Assembly: GCF_001007995.1 (NCBI RefSeq)
Contig: NZ_CP011389.1
Location: forward strand, 1,488,001-1,552,000
Source of the DNA: Deinococcus soli (ex Cha et al. 2016)
GTDB lineage: Bacteria > Deinococcota > Deinococci > Deinococcales > Deinococcaceae
Reading direction: 5' to 3'
Length of the DNA: 64,000 nt
The notes beneath the pieces were generated by a model. It was not told where the DNA came from and did no database searches. It saw only the letters and a program-made list of their open reading frames with translations. This document shows, one piece after another, positions 18,154 through 28,822 of the stretch. Position numbers and translations under genes: made by a program. Each line of letters starts with the position of its first letter. Within the stretch, counting starts at the first letter, position 1.

Positions 18154-20562
18154 TCAGTCCAGGGGTTGGATCTCGTTGATGGGGTCCGTGGTGTCCTGCC
18201 CGTCCGGGGTGGTCGGGTCCGGGAGAGGCTCGACCGGATCGCCGGGGTTCTGATCCGGGACGGCGTTCGGGTCGGGTTCGGTGGGCAGCGGCTCCGGGGG
18301 GTTCTGCACGGGGACGTCCGGCGCGGTGTCGGGCGTGGCGGGCTCCGGCGCGGGGGTGGGGTCCGGCTGCACCTGCGGTTCGGGTGGCGTGGCGGGAATG
18401 GCGTCCACCGGGGTGGGCTCGGGGGTCGCCTCGGGGGTGGGTTCGGGGGCCGCGACCTCCTCGGTGGGGACGGGCGCGGGTTCCGGGTCGGGCGCCGGGG
18501 TGGGCTGCACGGTCGGGGCGGGCTGGCGGCGGCGGCCGAAGAACCCGCTGCTCCTGCCGCTGCCGTCGCGGGCGACGGGTTCGTTGTCGGCCTCCTCGGT
18601 GCGGAAGGCCATGTTCACGTTCCGCACGACGCGGTACGTGACGCCGTCCGGCTCCCGGAAGGCGGCCTCGGGCTGCCCGGCCAGCGCGCCCGCCACCGCC
18701 TGCTGCCAGATGGGGGTGGGAATCTCGCCGCTGTACGCCCAGCCGGGCAGTGGGCCGCCCTCCTGCTTCCCGACCCAGACGGCCCCGGCGACGGTGGGGG
18801 TGACGCCCGCAAACCAGAGGTCCTTGATGTCGTTGGTGGTGCCGGTCTTCCCGCCGACGGGCCAGCCGGGAATCAGGGCGCGCGTGGCGAGGCCCCCCTG
18901 TGAGGCGCTGAGGTCGTTCACGACGCCGCGCAGCATGTCCAGGCCCAGCCACGCGGCGCGGGCGTCCCACACGCGCTTCGGGGTGGGGGCGGCGCGGGTG
19001 TAGATGACCTTGCCGCGCGCGTCCTCGACCTTCCGGACCAGGGTGGGCGCGTAGTACAGGCCGCCGTTGGCGAAGGTGGCGTACGCGGACGCCATCTGCA
19101 GCGGGCTGGCTTCCAGCGTGCCGATGGTCAGGGACAGCCCGGCGTTCGCGGGGGGCGTCAGGCCCAGGTCGCGCAGTTTCGCCTCGAAGGTCGGAATGCC
19201 GAGTTCCTGCCCGATCCGCACGGTGGGGAGGTTCAGGCTGTGGTCCAGCGAGTAGCGCAGGGTGACGTACCGGCCGGTCCAGCGGCGGTTGTAGTTCATG
19301 GGCTGGTAGTCGCCGCTGATGGGCGCGTCGAGGACGGTGTCGCTCTGTTTCCAGCCCTTCTCGAGCGCCAGGGCGTACAGCAGGGGCTTCACGCTGCTGC
19401 CCACCTGCCGCCGGGCCTGCGTGGCGTTGTTCCAGTCGCTGGGCCGGGCGTCCGTGAGTTTCTGCCCGACCAGGGCCAGCACCTCGCCGCTGTCCGGGCG
19501 GACCAGCGCCGCGCCCAGCGTGGCGCCGTCGGGCAGGCGCGCGCCCCGGCTGGCCTGCTCGGCGGCCGCCTGCGCCTGGGCACTCATGCCGGTGTAGATC
19601 TTCCCGCCGCCGTACAGCGCCTTGCGGCCGATCAGGGGCAGCAGTTCCTTTTCCACGGCCTGCAGGTAGTAGAAGTTCGAGTAGCGCTGCGCGCCCTCGG
19701 TCCGCTGGAGGTTCTCGCCCAGGCGGTCCGGGCGTTCCAGGTTCGCGCTGCGCAGCGTGCCGTCCGCGTTCCAGCCGATGCGCCACCCGGCCGGGTAGAT
19801 CGGGGTCTTCCAGGCGGCGTCCGCCTCAGCCTGCGTGACCTGCCCGTCCTCGACCATGCGGGCCAGGAGGCTCTTCATCAGGGGGCGGTACGACTTGAAT
19901 TCCTTGTAGCGGCGGTTGGGTGCGGGGATGATCGTGGCGAGGTACACGCTCTCGGCGAGGTTCAGTTCCGCCGCGTCCTTCCCGAAGTATGCGTGCGCGG
20001 CGCCGCCCGCCCCGATGATGTCGCGGTTTCCGCCGTCGCCCCAGTAGATGACGTTCAGGTACGCGTTCAGGATCTGCTTCTTGTCGAAGTTGCGTTCCAG
20101 CTGGTAGGCCAGGACCGCCTCCTTGAACTTGCGTTCCGCGGTGCGCGCGCCCTGAAAGTCGGCGAGCAGGGTGTTCTTCACGACCTGCTGCGTGATGGAG
20201 CTGCCGCCCTCCAGGTCGTTCTTCAGCAGGCCCTTCAGGAGGCCGCGCCCGATGCCGATCACGTCCACGCCGCCGTGCTGGTAGAAGCGGCGGTCCTCGC
20301 TGGTCACCACGGCCTTCTGGAGCCACGGGCTGATCTGCCCGGCCTTGAGCAGGTCGCGATTCACGCTGCCGCCGCTGCTCAGGCTGGGGGTCAGGGTGCC
20401 GACCAGCGTTCCGGCGCGGTCGTACACGCGGGTCTGCCCGCTGAATTCCAGGACGTCCAGGTCGGACACGCTGGGCAGGTCGCGGCCCCACGCGGCCCAC
20501 AGGCCGCCCACGCCAGCTGCTCCGGCGAGCAGCGCGCCGCCCAGGATGTTCAAGGCTCTCAT
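18154..20562 (-). CDS. Class A penicillin-binding protein (PBP1A type)
   Basis: An 802-residue bifunctional peptidoglycan synthase: an N-terminal membrane anchor (residues 5-25), then a GT51 glycosyltransferase with the catalytic Glu in [11 protein letters not shown] (E89). The transpeptidase domain has the SxxK motif SSVK (S389, K392), the SxN motif HSLN, and KTGT (K572). The last 120 residues are an unusual Pro/Glu/Thr-rich tail, likely flexible and spanning the thick wall. TAGAGT at 20570-20575, 7 nt before the ATG, marks a leaderless promoter. Confidence 0.95.
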   Translation of the reverse strand: MRALNILGGALLAGAAGVGGLWAAWGRDLPSVSDLDVLEFSGQTRVYDRAGTLVGTLTPSLSSGGSVNRDLLKAGQISPWLQKAVVTSEDRRFYQHGGVDVIGIGRGLLKGLLKNDLEGGSSITQQVVKNTLLADFQGARTAERKFKEAVLAYQLERNFDKKQILNAYLNVIYWGDGGNRDIIGAGGAAHAYFGKDAAELNLAESVYLATIIPAPNRRYKEFKSYRPLMKSLLARMVEDGQVTQAEADAAWKTPIYPAGWRIGWNADGTLRSANLERPDRLGENLQRTEGAQRYSNFYYLQAVEKELLPLIGRKALYGGGKIYTGMSAQAQAAAEQASRGARLPDGATLGAALVRPDSGEVLALVGQKLTDARPSDWNNATQARRQVGSSVKPLLYALALEKGWKQSDTVLDAPISGDYQPMNYNRRWTGRYVTLRYSLDHSLNLPTVRIGQELGIPTFEAKLRDLGLTPPANAGLSLTIGTLEASPLQMASAYATFANGGLYYAPTLVRKVEDARGKVIYTRAAPTPKRVWDARAAWLGLDMLRGVVNDLSASQGGLATRALIPGWPVGGKTGTTNDIKDLWFAGVTPTVAGAVWVGKQEGGPLPGWAYSGEIPTPIWQQAVAGALAGQPEAAFREPDGVTYRVVRNVNMAFRTEEADNEPVARDGSGRSSGFFGRRRQPAPTVQPTPAPDPEPAPVPTEEVAAPEPTPEATPEPTPVDAIPATPPEPQVQPDPTPAPEPATPDTAPDVPVQNPPEPLPTEPDPNAVPDQNPGDPVEPLPDPTTPDGQDTTDPINEIQPLD

Positions 20563-20780
20563 CGGGGCCACTCTAGCGGGTGAAGCTGAACGGAAGCTGC
20601 GGCGGCAGAGGGGGCGGCGGTGGCCGTCATGAGTGGCAGTCTGCCACGCGCGGGCCGCTACGCCGTCCACAGAAAGCATGAGCGTCCCTTGTGGCTTGCG
20701 GGCGCCCGGGGCGGGGGGCGGGGCGAGGCAGGGAACACTTGCCCCGCCCCGCAGCGCGTACCATGACCCGTTAGCGCGCC

Positions 20781-21665
<885 letters not shown>

Positions 21666-21702
21666 GGCCGCGCGCGATGGGTGCGGCGGATAGGCTGCCG
21701 GA

Positions 21703-22407
21703 GTGCGTCCCGACCTGCCCGCCCCGCTGCGCTTCCTGGCCTTCGACTTCGACGGCACGCTGACGGATTTCGTCACGGCGGACATTCACGCGCTGGACAC
21801 GCTGCGGCGCGCGGCCTGCCCGGACGTGCCGCCAGCAGCGTTCGAGGACCGGGCGGTCGAGGAGATCATGGCCTTCCACGACCGGGTGGAGGCTGGGGTG
21901 GCCGACCCGCTGCGGCAGGACGGCGAGCGGCTGGGGCGGACGCTCGCGGCGTACGGCGTGACGCTGACAGAGGAGCACCTGGGCCTGTATACGCGGGCGC
22001 TGGTGGCGGCGACCGTGCCCGTGCCCGGCGCGGCGGAGCTGCTGCGCGACCTGCGAGCGGCCGACGTGCGGCTGGCGCTGCTGTCCAACGCGTACGACGG
22101 CCCGGCGCAGCGGGCGCGGGTGCAGGCCTGCTTCCCCGACGTGTTTGAGGTGGTCGTCATCGCGGGTGAGGTGGGGGCGCTGAAACCCGATCCCCTGCCG
22201 TTCCGGGTGCTGCTGGACGCCCTGGGTCTGCCGGCCGGGGCGGGCGCGTACGTGGGGGACAGCCCGGAGCATGACGTGCGCGGCGCGGTCGCGGCGGGCC
22301 TGAGCGCGTGGCACGTCCACGCCCACCCGCGCGTGCGGGAGAGGGCGCTGGCGGGCGGCGCGGCGCTCAGCGTGGCGGCGCTGGCCGACCTGCCTCTGCC
22401 TTCATGA
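21703..22407 (+). CDS. HAD superfamily hydrolase
   Basis: A 234-residue haloacid-dehalogenase-type phosphatase. Motif I FDFDGTLTD (nucleophile D15, D17), motif II LLSNA, and motifs III/IV GALKPDPLPF and VGDSPEHD are all present, with a helical cap between motifs I and II. The substrate is unknown (phosphoglycolate- or nucleotide-like phosphatases share this shape). The start is GTG at 21703, with TAGGCT ending 6 nt upstream, so it is probably a leaderless GTG start. It overlaps the convergent LysE gene by 6 bp. Confidence 0.9.
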   Translation: MRPDLPAPLRFLAFDFDGTLTDFVTADIHALDTLRRAACPDVPPAAFEDRAVEEIMAFHDRVEAGVADPLRQDGERLGRTLAAYGVTLTEEHLGLYTRALVAATVPVPGAAELLRDLRAADVRLALLSNAYDGPAQRARVQACFPDVFEVVVIAGEVGALKPDPLPFRVLLDALGLPAGAGAYVGDSPEHDVRGAVAAGLSAWHVHAHPRVRERALAGGAALSVAALADLPLPS

Positions 22408-23037
22408 CCCGTGGGGGATCAGGGCGGTGCCCACGCCCAGCGCGAGGTATACCCCGCCGGACACCCGCTGCTGCCGCCGGGCGAAGGTGCGGCTTCCCTG
22501 CCAGCGCCGCCCCAGGCTGCCCGCCAGCAGGGCGTACGCGCCGTCACTCAGGGTGGCGAGGCCCAGGAATACCAGCCCCAGCGTGAGCGTCTGCGCCCAC
22601 ATCGGCCCGTGACCGGGGTGCACGAACTGCGGCAGGAACGCCAGGAAGAACAGCGCCGTCTTGGGGTTCAGGGCGTTCACGACGGCCCCTTGCCGGTAGA
22701 TTCGCGTCAGGGGCGGCGCGTCCGGTACGGTGACCGTCAGGGCGTCCGGGGTGGGGGCGCGCAGGGTGCGGAGGCCCAGCACGATCAGGTACGCGGCCCC
22801 CGCCCATTTCAGGACGCTGAACAGCAGGGCGCTGGACAGCACGAGCGCGGAGACGCCCAGCGTGGCGGCCAGGACGTGCACCAGTCCGCCGGTCTGCACG
22901 CCCAGCGCGGAGACCAGTCCGGCGCGCCGTCCCTGGTGGAGGCTGCGCGCCACGATGTACAGCACGCTGGGGCCGGGAATGACGATCAGGGCCAGCGCCG
23001 CGACGCTGAAGGCGAGCAGGGTGGGCAGGTCAGGCAT
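22402..23037 (-). CDS. LysE family amino-acid exporter
   Basis: A 211-residue membrane protein with six predicted helices. The LysE/RhtB signature is clear: IPGPSVLYIVARSLHQGRRA near the first helices and NPKTALFFLAFLPQFV in the middle. Such proteins export amino acids or derivatives (homoserine, threonine, lysine); the ligand is undecided. The -10-like TATGCT (23043-23048) ends 5 nt before the ATG. It overlaps the 3' end of the HAD gene tail to tail. Confidence 0.92.
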   Translation of the reverse strand: MPDLPTLLAFSVAALALIVIPGPSVLYIVARSLHQGRRAGLVSALGVQTGGLVHVLAATLGVSALVLSSALLFSVLKWAGAAYLIVLGLRTLRAPTPDALTVTVPDAPPLTRIYRQGAVVNALNPKTALFFLAFLPQFVHPGHGPMWAQTLTLGLVFLGLATLSDGAYALLAGSLGRRWQGSRTFARRQQRVSGGVYLALGVGTALIPHGS

Positions 23038-23115
23038 GCCCGAGCATAGCCGCGCCCTGCCAGAACAAGCGCGGACCGCCCGGTCAGTGGCGGGTCCGCG
23101 CCGTCAGGATGTGGG

Positions 23116-24065
23116 TCAGGGCGTTTCGGTGTAGGCGCCCAGGCGGCGGAAGCGCGCGGCCCGGTCGGTCTTCAGGGTCGCGGCGTCCTGCGCGGCGAGT
23201 TCACGCAGGTGACGGGTGACGGCCTCGCCCACGGCGCGGGCGGCCTCGTCGGCGTTCTGGTGCGCGCCGCCGGCGGGTTCGGGAATGACTTCCTCGACAA
23301 TCCCGAGTTTCAGGAGGTCCGGGGCAGTCAGGCGCAGCGCCTCGGCAGCGAGGGGGGCCTTGCTGGCGTCCTTCCAGATGATGCTCGCGGCGCCTTCCGG
23401 GGAGATCACGGAGTACCACGCGTTCTCCTGGATCAGGACGCGGTTGCCCACGCCGATGGCGAGCGCGCCGCCCGAGCCGCCCTCGCCGATGACGACGTTC
23501 ACGACCGGCACACGCAGGTTCAGCATGCGGCGGATACTCTCGGCGATGGCCCAGCCCTGGCCGCGTTCCTCGGCTTCCAGGCCGGGGTAGGCGCCCTGGG
23601 TATCCACGAGGGCCACGACGGGCAGCCCGAACTTGTCGGCGAGGTCCATCAGGCGCACGGCCTTGCGGTAGCCTTCGGGGTTCGCGCTGCCGAAGCGGCG
23701 TTTGATCTTGCTCTTGGTGTCGCGGCCCTTCTGCTGCAGCAGCAGCATGACGGGCACGCCCTGCCAGCGGGCAGGGCCGCCGATCAGAGCGGGGTCGTCG
23801 CCGTAGCGGCGGTCGCCGTGCAGTTCGGTGAACTCGGTGCACAGGCGGTCCACGTAGTCCAGCGCGGTGGGGCGGCCCTGCGCGCGGGCCAGCTGCACGC
23901 GCTCCCAGCGGGTCGGGGTGACCCTGGGCTGCGCGGCGCGCAGGCGGTCCACCTCGGCCCGCAGGGGAGTCAGGGCGGCGTCGAGGTTCTGCCCGGTCTT
24001 CTGGGCAGTCACTTCGAGGTCGCGCACGCGGGCCTCGAGTTCCTTCAGGGTGTCGATGGGGGCGG

Positions 24066-24069
<4 letters not shown>
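23116..24069 (-). CDS. accA: Acetyl-CoA carboxylase carboxyltransferase subunit alpha
   Basis: A 317-residue AccA, which with AccD transfers CO2 from carboxybiotin to acetyl-CoA to form malonyl-CoA, the first step of fatty acid synthesis. The N-terminal helical segment [20 protein letters not shown] precedes the crotonase-like core; [19 protein letters not shown] is the conserved acyl-CoA/oxyanion region. The start is GTG at 24067-24069, overlapping the accD stop (GTGA). The biotin carboxylase genes are not in the window. Confidence 0.96.
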
Positions 24070-24920
<851 letters not shown>

Positions 24921-24941
24921 GCGGTGTACTCCTCCGTGGGC

Positions 24942-24982
24942 ATTCTAGGCGGCGCGGCCCGCTGCTTTTGCACCGGGTGCAA
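24942..24982 (-). promoter_or_regulatory. Candidate accDA promoter with palindromic operator
   Basis: Reading on the minus strand, TAGAAT (24942-24947) is a good -10 for accD. The perfect inverted repeat TTGCACCGGGTGCAA (24968-24982) covers the -35 position, 20 bp upstream. No consensus -35 hexamer is present there. A regulator bound at this palindrome could control malonyl-CoA synthesis; its identity is not known. Confidence 0.5.
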
Positions 24983-25016
24983 GGAGTGTCCAGCCGCGCC
25001 GCCCGGCGCCCATACC

Positions 25017-25460
25017 TCAGCCCAGCTTGGTCTTCAGGTAGTCGTCCATCTGTGCGAGCTGCACGTTCAGGTCGCGTTGCAGGGCGTCCACGCGGGCGCT
25101 CAGGGCCGCGACGTCCGCGCCGCCGCTGCCCTGACCCAGCACCCGGAAGCGCTCGTCGAGGTGCGTCTGGAGCTGCGCGAAGCGGCTGCCCTCCTGCTGG
25201 TCGAGGCTGGTGCGCAGGGCTTCCATGTCGCGCAGCAGCTTGGCGCTGTCCGCCTGGGCACGCAGGCCCGTGATGCCCGCCCAGAAGTAGAACACCAGGG
25301 TCAGGAGGGTCGCCACGATCAGCAGGATCAGGCCCATGGGCACGCCGGTGTACGTGACGAACCCCAGACTCAGCGTGTGGGGGAACATCAGCGCGTTGGT
25401 GTTCAGCACGGCGAACAGCCCCAGCAGCACCAGCACGACGATCAGCACGACGGTTCTCAT
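25017..25460 (-). CDS. LapA-domain membrane protein with coiled coil
   Basis: A 147-residue protein. The first two helices (residues 3-23 and 38-62) with LFAVLNTNALMFPHTLSLGF between them match the LapA/DUF1049 domain; the remainder (65-147) is heptad-like and probably a cytoplasmic coiled coil (GADVAALSARVDALQRDLNV). In other bacteria LapA helps in lipopolysaccharide assembly or in retaining envelope regulators; the role here is open. TACGCT at 25467-25472 ends 6 nt before the ATG. Confidence 0.8.
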   Translation of the reverse strand: MRTVVLIVVLVLLGLFAVLNTNALMFPHTLSLGFVTYTGVPMGLILLIVATLLTLVFYFWAGITGLRAQADSAKLLRDMEALRTSLDQQEGSRFAQLQTHLDERFRVLGQGSGGADVAALSARVDALQRDLNVQLAQMDDYLKTKLG

Positions 25461-25591
25461 CCGCTCAGCGTAACGGCGCGCGGGCCGGGCGGCCTTGCGG
25501 GAACGTTGACGCTGCGGGCGTCCCCTGCCAGGGGTAGGGCGGGGGTGGCCGTCCCGGCTCGCGGGCCGTACCCCCTGGTGAACTCAGGTCC

Positions 25592-25607
25592 AAGGTGATA
25601 TCACTTT
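25592..25607 (+). promoter_or_regulatory. Palindrome upstream of SPFH-Arc pair
   Basis: A perfect GTGATATCAC core (25595-25604) extended on both sides by AA/TT with one mismatch. It lies 34 bp before the SPFH start, in an AT-rich patch that stands out against its surroundings. The Arc-type protein encoded just downstream of SPFH is the obvious candidate to bind it (inference). Confidence 0.5.
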
Positions 25608-25640
25608 GATGGTTATTCGAGATCGCCCGGAGGTTCCACC

Positions 25641-26552
<912 letters not shown>

Positions 26553-26554
26553 TC

Positions 26555-26728
26555 ATGCCGCCGCGCAAGAACTTCCCCCTGCGCATCAGCCCGGAGCTGT
26601 ACGCCGCGCTGGAACGCTGGGCCGCGGACGACCTGCGCAGCGTCAACGCCCAGATCGAGTACCTCCTGACCCGAGCCGCACGCGACGCCGGACGCCTCAA
26701 AGACAAGAAGAAAGAGGACGGGGAGTAG
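26555..26728 (+). CDS. Arc-type ribbon-helix-helix protein
   Basis: A 57-residue protein. [20 protein letters not shown] followed by [20 protein letters not shown] has the strand-helix-helix pattern of Arc/CopG-like DNA-binding dimers: the strand carries NFPLRI and the turn carries [10 protein letters not shown]. The tail is Lys/Glu-rich. It starts 2 bp after the SPFH stop, so both are on one mRNA. The pairing of SPFH with a small Arc-like gene recurs in other bacteria. It may autoregulate via the palindrome at 25592-25607 (inference). Confidence 0.85.
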   Translation: MPPRKNFPLRISPELYAALERWAADDLRSVNAQIEYLLTRAARDAGRLKDKKKEDGE

Positions 26729-26733
26729 AGGAG

Positions 26734-26759
26734 GGAGGATGGATCTGGCTCCATCCTCC
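26734..26759. terminator. Hairpin after the SPFH-Arc unit
   Basis: A perfect 10-bp stem (GGAGGATGGA at 26734-26743 with TCCATCCTCC at 26750-26759) and a 6-nt loop, starting 6 nt after the Arc-type stop codon. The U tract is short. Confidence 0.6.
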
Positions 26760-26852
26760 ATGTCCCGTCACTCCTCCCCCCGGTCCCCCCGCGCGTGTCA
26801 AGGTCTTCATCCACCCTTGAGACTCGCGGGGGACGCTATGCTCAGCGCTGTC

Positions 26853-27464
26853 ATGTACGTTGTCGTCGAAGGGCCCATCGGGGTCGGGAAAACAAGCCTC
26901 GCCCGGCGCCTCGCCGCGCGGCACAGTGCCGAACTGAACCTGGAGGTCGTTGAGGAGAATCCCTTCCTGGCGAAGTTCTACCGCCAGCCGGACGCCTACG
27001 CCTTTCAGGTGCAGGCCTTCTTTCTGCTCTCGCGCTTCAAGCAGCTCTCGGCGCTGTGGCAGCCCGGGTTGTACGCGGGCAGCGTCGTCAGCGACTACCT
27101 GTTCGACAAGGACTTCATCTTCGCGTCCATGAACCTGCGCGACGCCGAGTTCGCGCTGTACGAGGACCTGTACTCGCACCTGTCCCCGCGCCTGCCCACC
27201 CCGGACCTCGTGGTGTACCTGCGCGCCGACACGGATGAACTGCTGCGCCGCATCGCGCTGCGCGGCCGGCCTTTCGAGCAGGACATGCAGGCCGCGTACC
27301 TCGCGGACCTCACGGGGCGCTACGACGAGTACTTCCGCACGTACCCGCACCCGCACCTGATCATCGACGCCGCCGGCATCGACTTCGTGAACAACCCCGA
27401 GCACGAGCAGCAGATCCTCACCCGCGTCGATGAGGCCCTGCGCGCCGGCCAGGCGGCCGACTGA
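26853..27464 (+). CDS. Deoxynucleoside kinase, deoxyguanosine-kinase-like
   Basis: A 203-residue P-loop kinase that phosphorylates deoxynucleosides in salvage. The P-loop is GPIGVGKT (residues 7-14), the acceptor-site segment VVSDYLFDKDFIFA corresponds to the ADYxxxKxxIFA segment of dGK-type enzymes, and the lid is RGRPFEQDM. ATG 26853 gives the typical start MYVVVEGPIG; an in-frame ATG at 26838 with a GGGGGA stretch before it is possible. It shares one base with the start of the next kinase (TGATG). The pair resembles the bacterial dGK/dAK heterodimer genes. Confidence 0.9.
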   Translation: MYVVVEGPIGVGKTSLARRLAARHSAELNLEVVEENPFLAKFYRQPDAYAFQVQAFFLLSRFKQLSALWQPGLYAGSVVSDYLFDKDFIFASMNLRDAEFALYEDLYSHLSPRLPTPDLVVYLRADTDELLRRIALRGRPFEQDMQAAYLADLTGRYDEYFRTYPHPHLIIDAAGIDFVNNPEHEQQILTRVDEALRAGQAAD

Positions 27465-28087
27465 TGTACCTCGCGATCTCCGGAAACATCGGCAGCGGCA
27501 AGAGCACCCTGACGCGCATGCTGGCCGGGCGCTACAGCCTGCGCCCCGTGTACGAACCCTACGCCGAGAACCCCTACCTGGAGGACTTCTACGGCGACAT
27601 GCGCCGCTACTCCTTCCACTCGCAGGTGTACTTCCTGTCGCGGCGACTGGAGCAGCACCTGAACCTCGTGACCGGCGCGCGCTACGTCATCCAGGACCGC
27701 ACGGTGTTCGAGGACGCGAACATCTTCGCCCGGAACCTCTATGAGAGCGGGCAGATGGAGGAACGCGACTGGGCCACGTACCGCAGCCTGTACGAGGGCG
27801 TGCTGCCCGCCCTGCGCGTCCCGGATCTGCTGATCCACATCGACGCGAGCCTCCCCACCCTGAAGCGCCGCATCGCGCAGCGCGGCCGCGCCTACGAGCA
27901 GGACATCCCCGAGGCGTATCTGGGCGGCCTGAACCGCCTGTACGACAGCTGGGTCGCGGGCTTCGACGCCTGCCCGGTCGTGCGCGTGCCCGGCGACCAG
28001 CTGGACTTCGTGGCCGACCCGCGGGCGTTCGAGTGGGTGTGCCAGCGCGTGCAGGCCAACGGGTACGGGCTGCCCCTGCTGCGCTGA
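27464..28087 (+). CDS. Deoxynucleoside kinase, deoxyadenosine-kinase-like
   Basis: A 207-residue kinase paralogous to the preceding one. The P-loop is GNIGSGKST, the DRS-type motif YVIQDRTVFEDANIFA matches the dAK/dCK class, and GFDACPVVRV near the C-terminus is also typical of dAK. It is expected to phosphorylate deoxyadenosine and perhaps deoxycytidine using ATP. It starts within the stop codon of the dGK-like gene, so the two products should be made in equal amounts, in line with a dAK/dGK heterodimer. Confidence 0.9.
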   Translation: MYLAISGNIGSGKSTLTRMLAGRYSLRPVYEPYAENPYLEDFYGDMRRYSFHSQVYFLSRRLEQHLNLVTGARYVIQDRTVFEDANIFARNLYESGQMEERDWATYRSLYEGVLPALRVPDLLIHIDASLPTLKRRIAQRGRAYEQDIPEAYLGGLNRLYDSWVAGFDACPVVRVPGDQLDFVADPRAFEWVCQRVQANGYGLPLLR

Positions 28088-28156
28088 AGCGCCCGCAGCT
28101 GAAGGTCCGGTCAGATGAGGCAGCGCGCGACGTGCCCGCTGGGTACGCTGCGCGGA

Positions 28157-28789
28157 ATGTCCTCAATCCGGCCGATCATCCTGACGCTCACCCTGCTGGG
28201 CAGCGCCGCCCTGCTCAGTTCCGCCCGCGCCCAGGCCACGCCCGACCCGCTCCGGGGCTGCCCCGACTGGCTGACCCTGGACCCCGGCGACCTGCGGGCC
28301 GCCCGCGTGTCGGCCAGCCGCGCCGTGTTCACCGACGCCAGCGGCCAGCCGGGCAAGGCGTACGTGGTCAAGGGCGACCTGCTCCTCCAGGGGCCCCCCG
28401 TGAACGGTCGGCGCTGCAGCTACTTCGTGCGGGGCGGCGTGCCGACCGGCGTGGGCGGGTACCTGAACACCATGCAGGTGCAGAACGTGCCCGCCAGTCC
28501 CGCCCTGAGCGGCACCTGGAAGTCCGGGACGGGCACCCTGATCCTCGCGAAGACGGCCGCCGGCACGTGGCGGGTGAAGGGGGACGCGCTGTACCCCACG
28601 CCCGGCGGCAGCGCGAACCTGGGCGAGGTGGACGGGACCCTGACCCGCCAAGGCGGCGCGTGGCAGACCGTGTCAGACGGCTGCGAGCTGAGCCTGTGGC
28701 CGGTCGGCCCGTGGCTGGTCGCGCTGGACAACGGCGCGTGCGGGGGCCTGAACGTGACGTTCACCGGCCTGTACACCCGCCAGCGCTGA
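28157..28789 (+). CDS. Secreted protein of unknown function
   Basis: A 210-residue protein with a Sec signal peptide: hydrophobic IILTLTLLGSAALLSSARAQ and likely cleavage after ARA (about residue 24). The mature part has four cysteines (DPLRGCPDW, GRRCSYFV, SDGCELSL, DNGACGGL), suggesting two disulfides, and repeated beta-like stretches with Gly-rich turns. I do not recognise a family. The ATG at 28157 follows TACGCT (28144-28149) by 7 nt, a leaderless arrangement; a longer frame from 28115 is less likely. Confidence 0.75.
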   Translation: MSSIRPIILTLTLLGSAALLSSARAQATPDPLRGCPDWLTLDPGDLRAARVSASRAVFTDASGQPGKAYVVKGDLLLQGPPVNGRRCSYFVRGGVPTGVGGYLNTMQVQNVPASPALSGTWKSGTGTLILAKTAAGTWRVKGDALYPTPGGSANLGEVDGTLTRQGGAWQTVSDGCELSLWPVGPWLVALDNGACGGLNVTFTGLYTRQR

Positions 28790-28810
28790 GGGGCTCAGGT
28801 GGCGGGCCGC

Positions 28811-28816
28811 TATGAT
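28811..28816 (+). promoter_or_regulatory. -10 box of a leaderless promoter for murE
   Basis: TATGAT ends exactly 6 nt before the ATG at 28823 and fits the consensus well. It argues for the 28823 start over the in-frame GTG at 28799. Confidence 0.6.
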
Positions 28817-28822
28817 CCCGGC

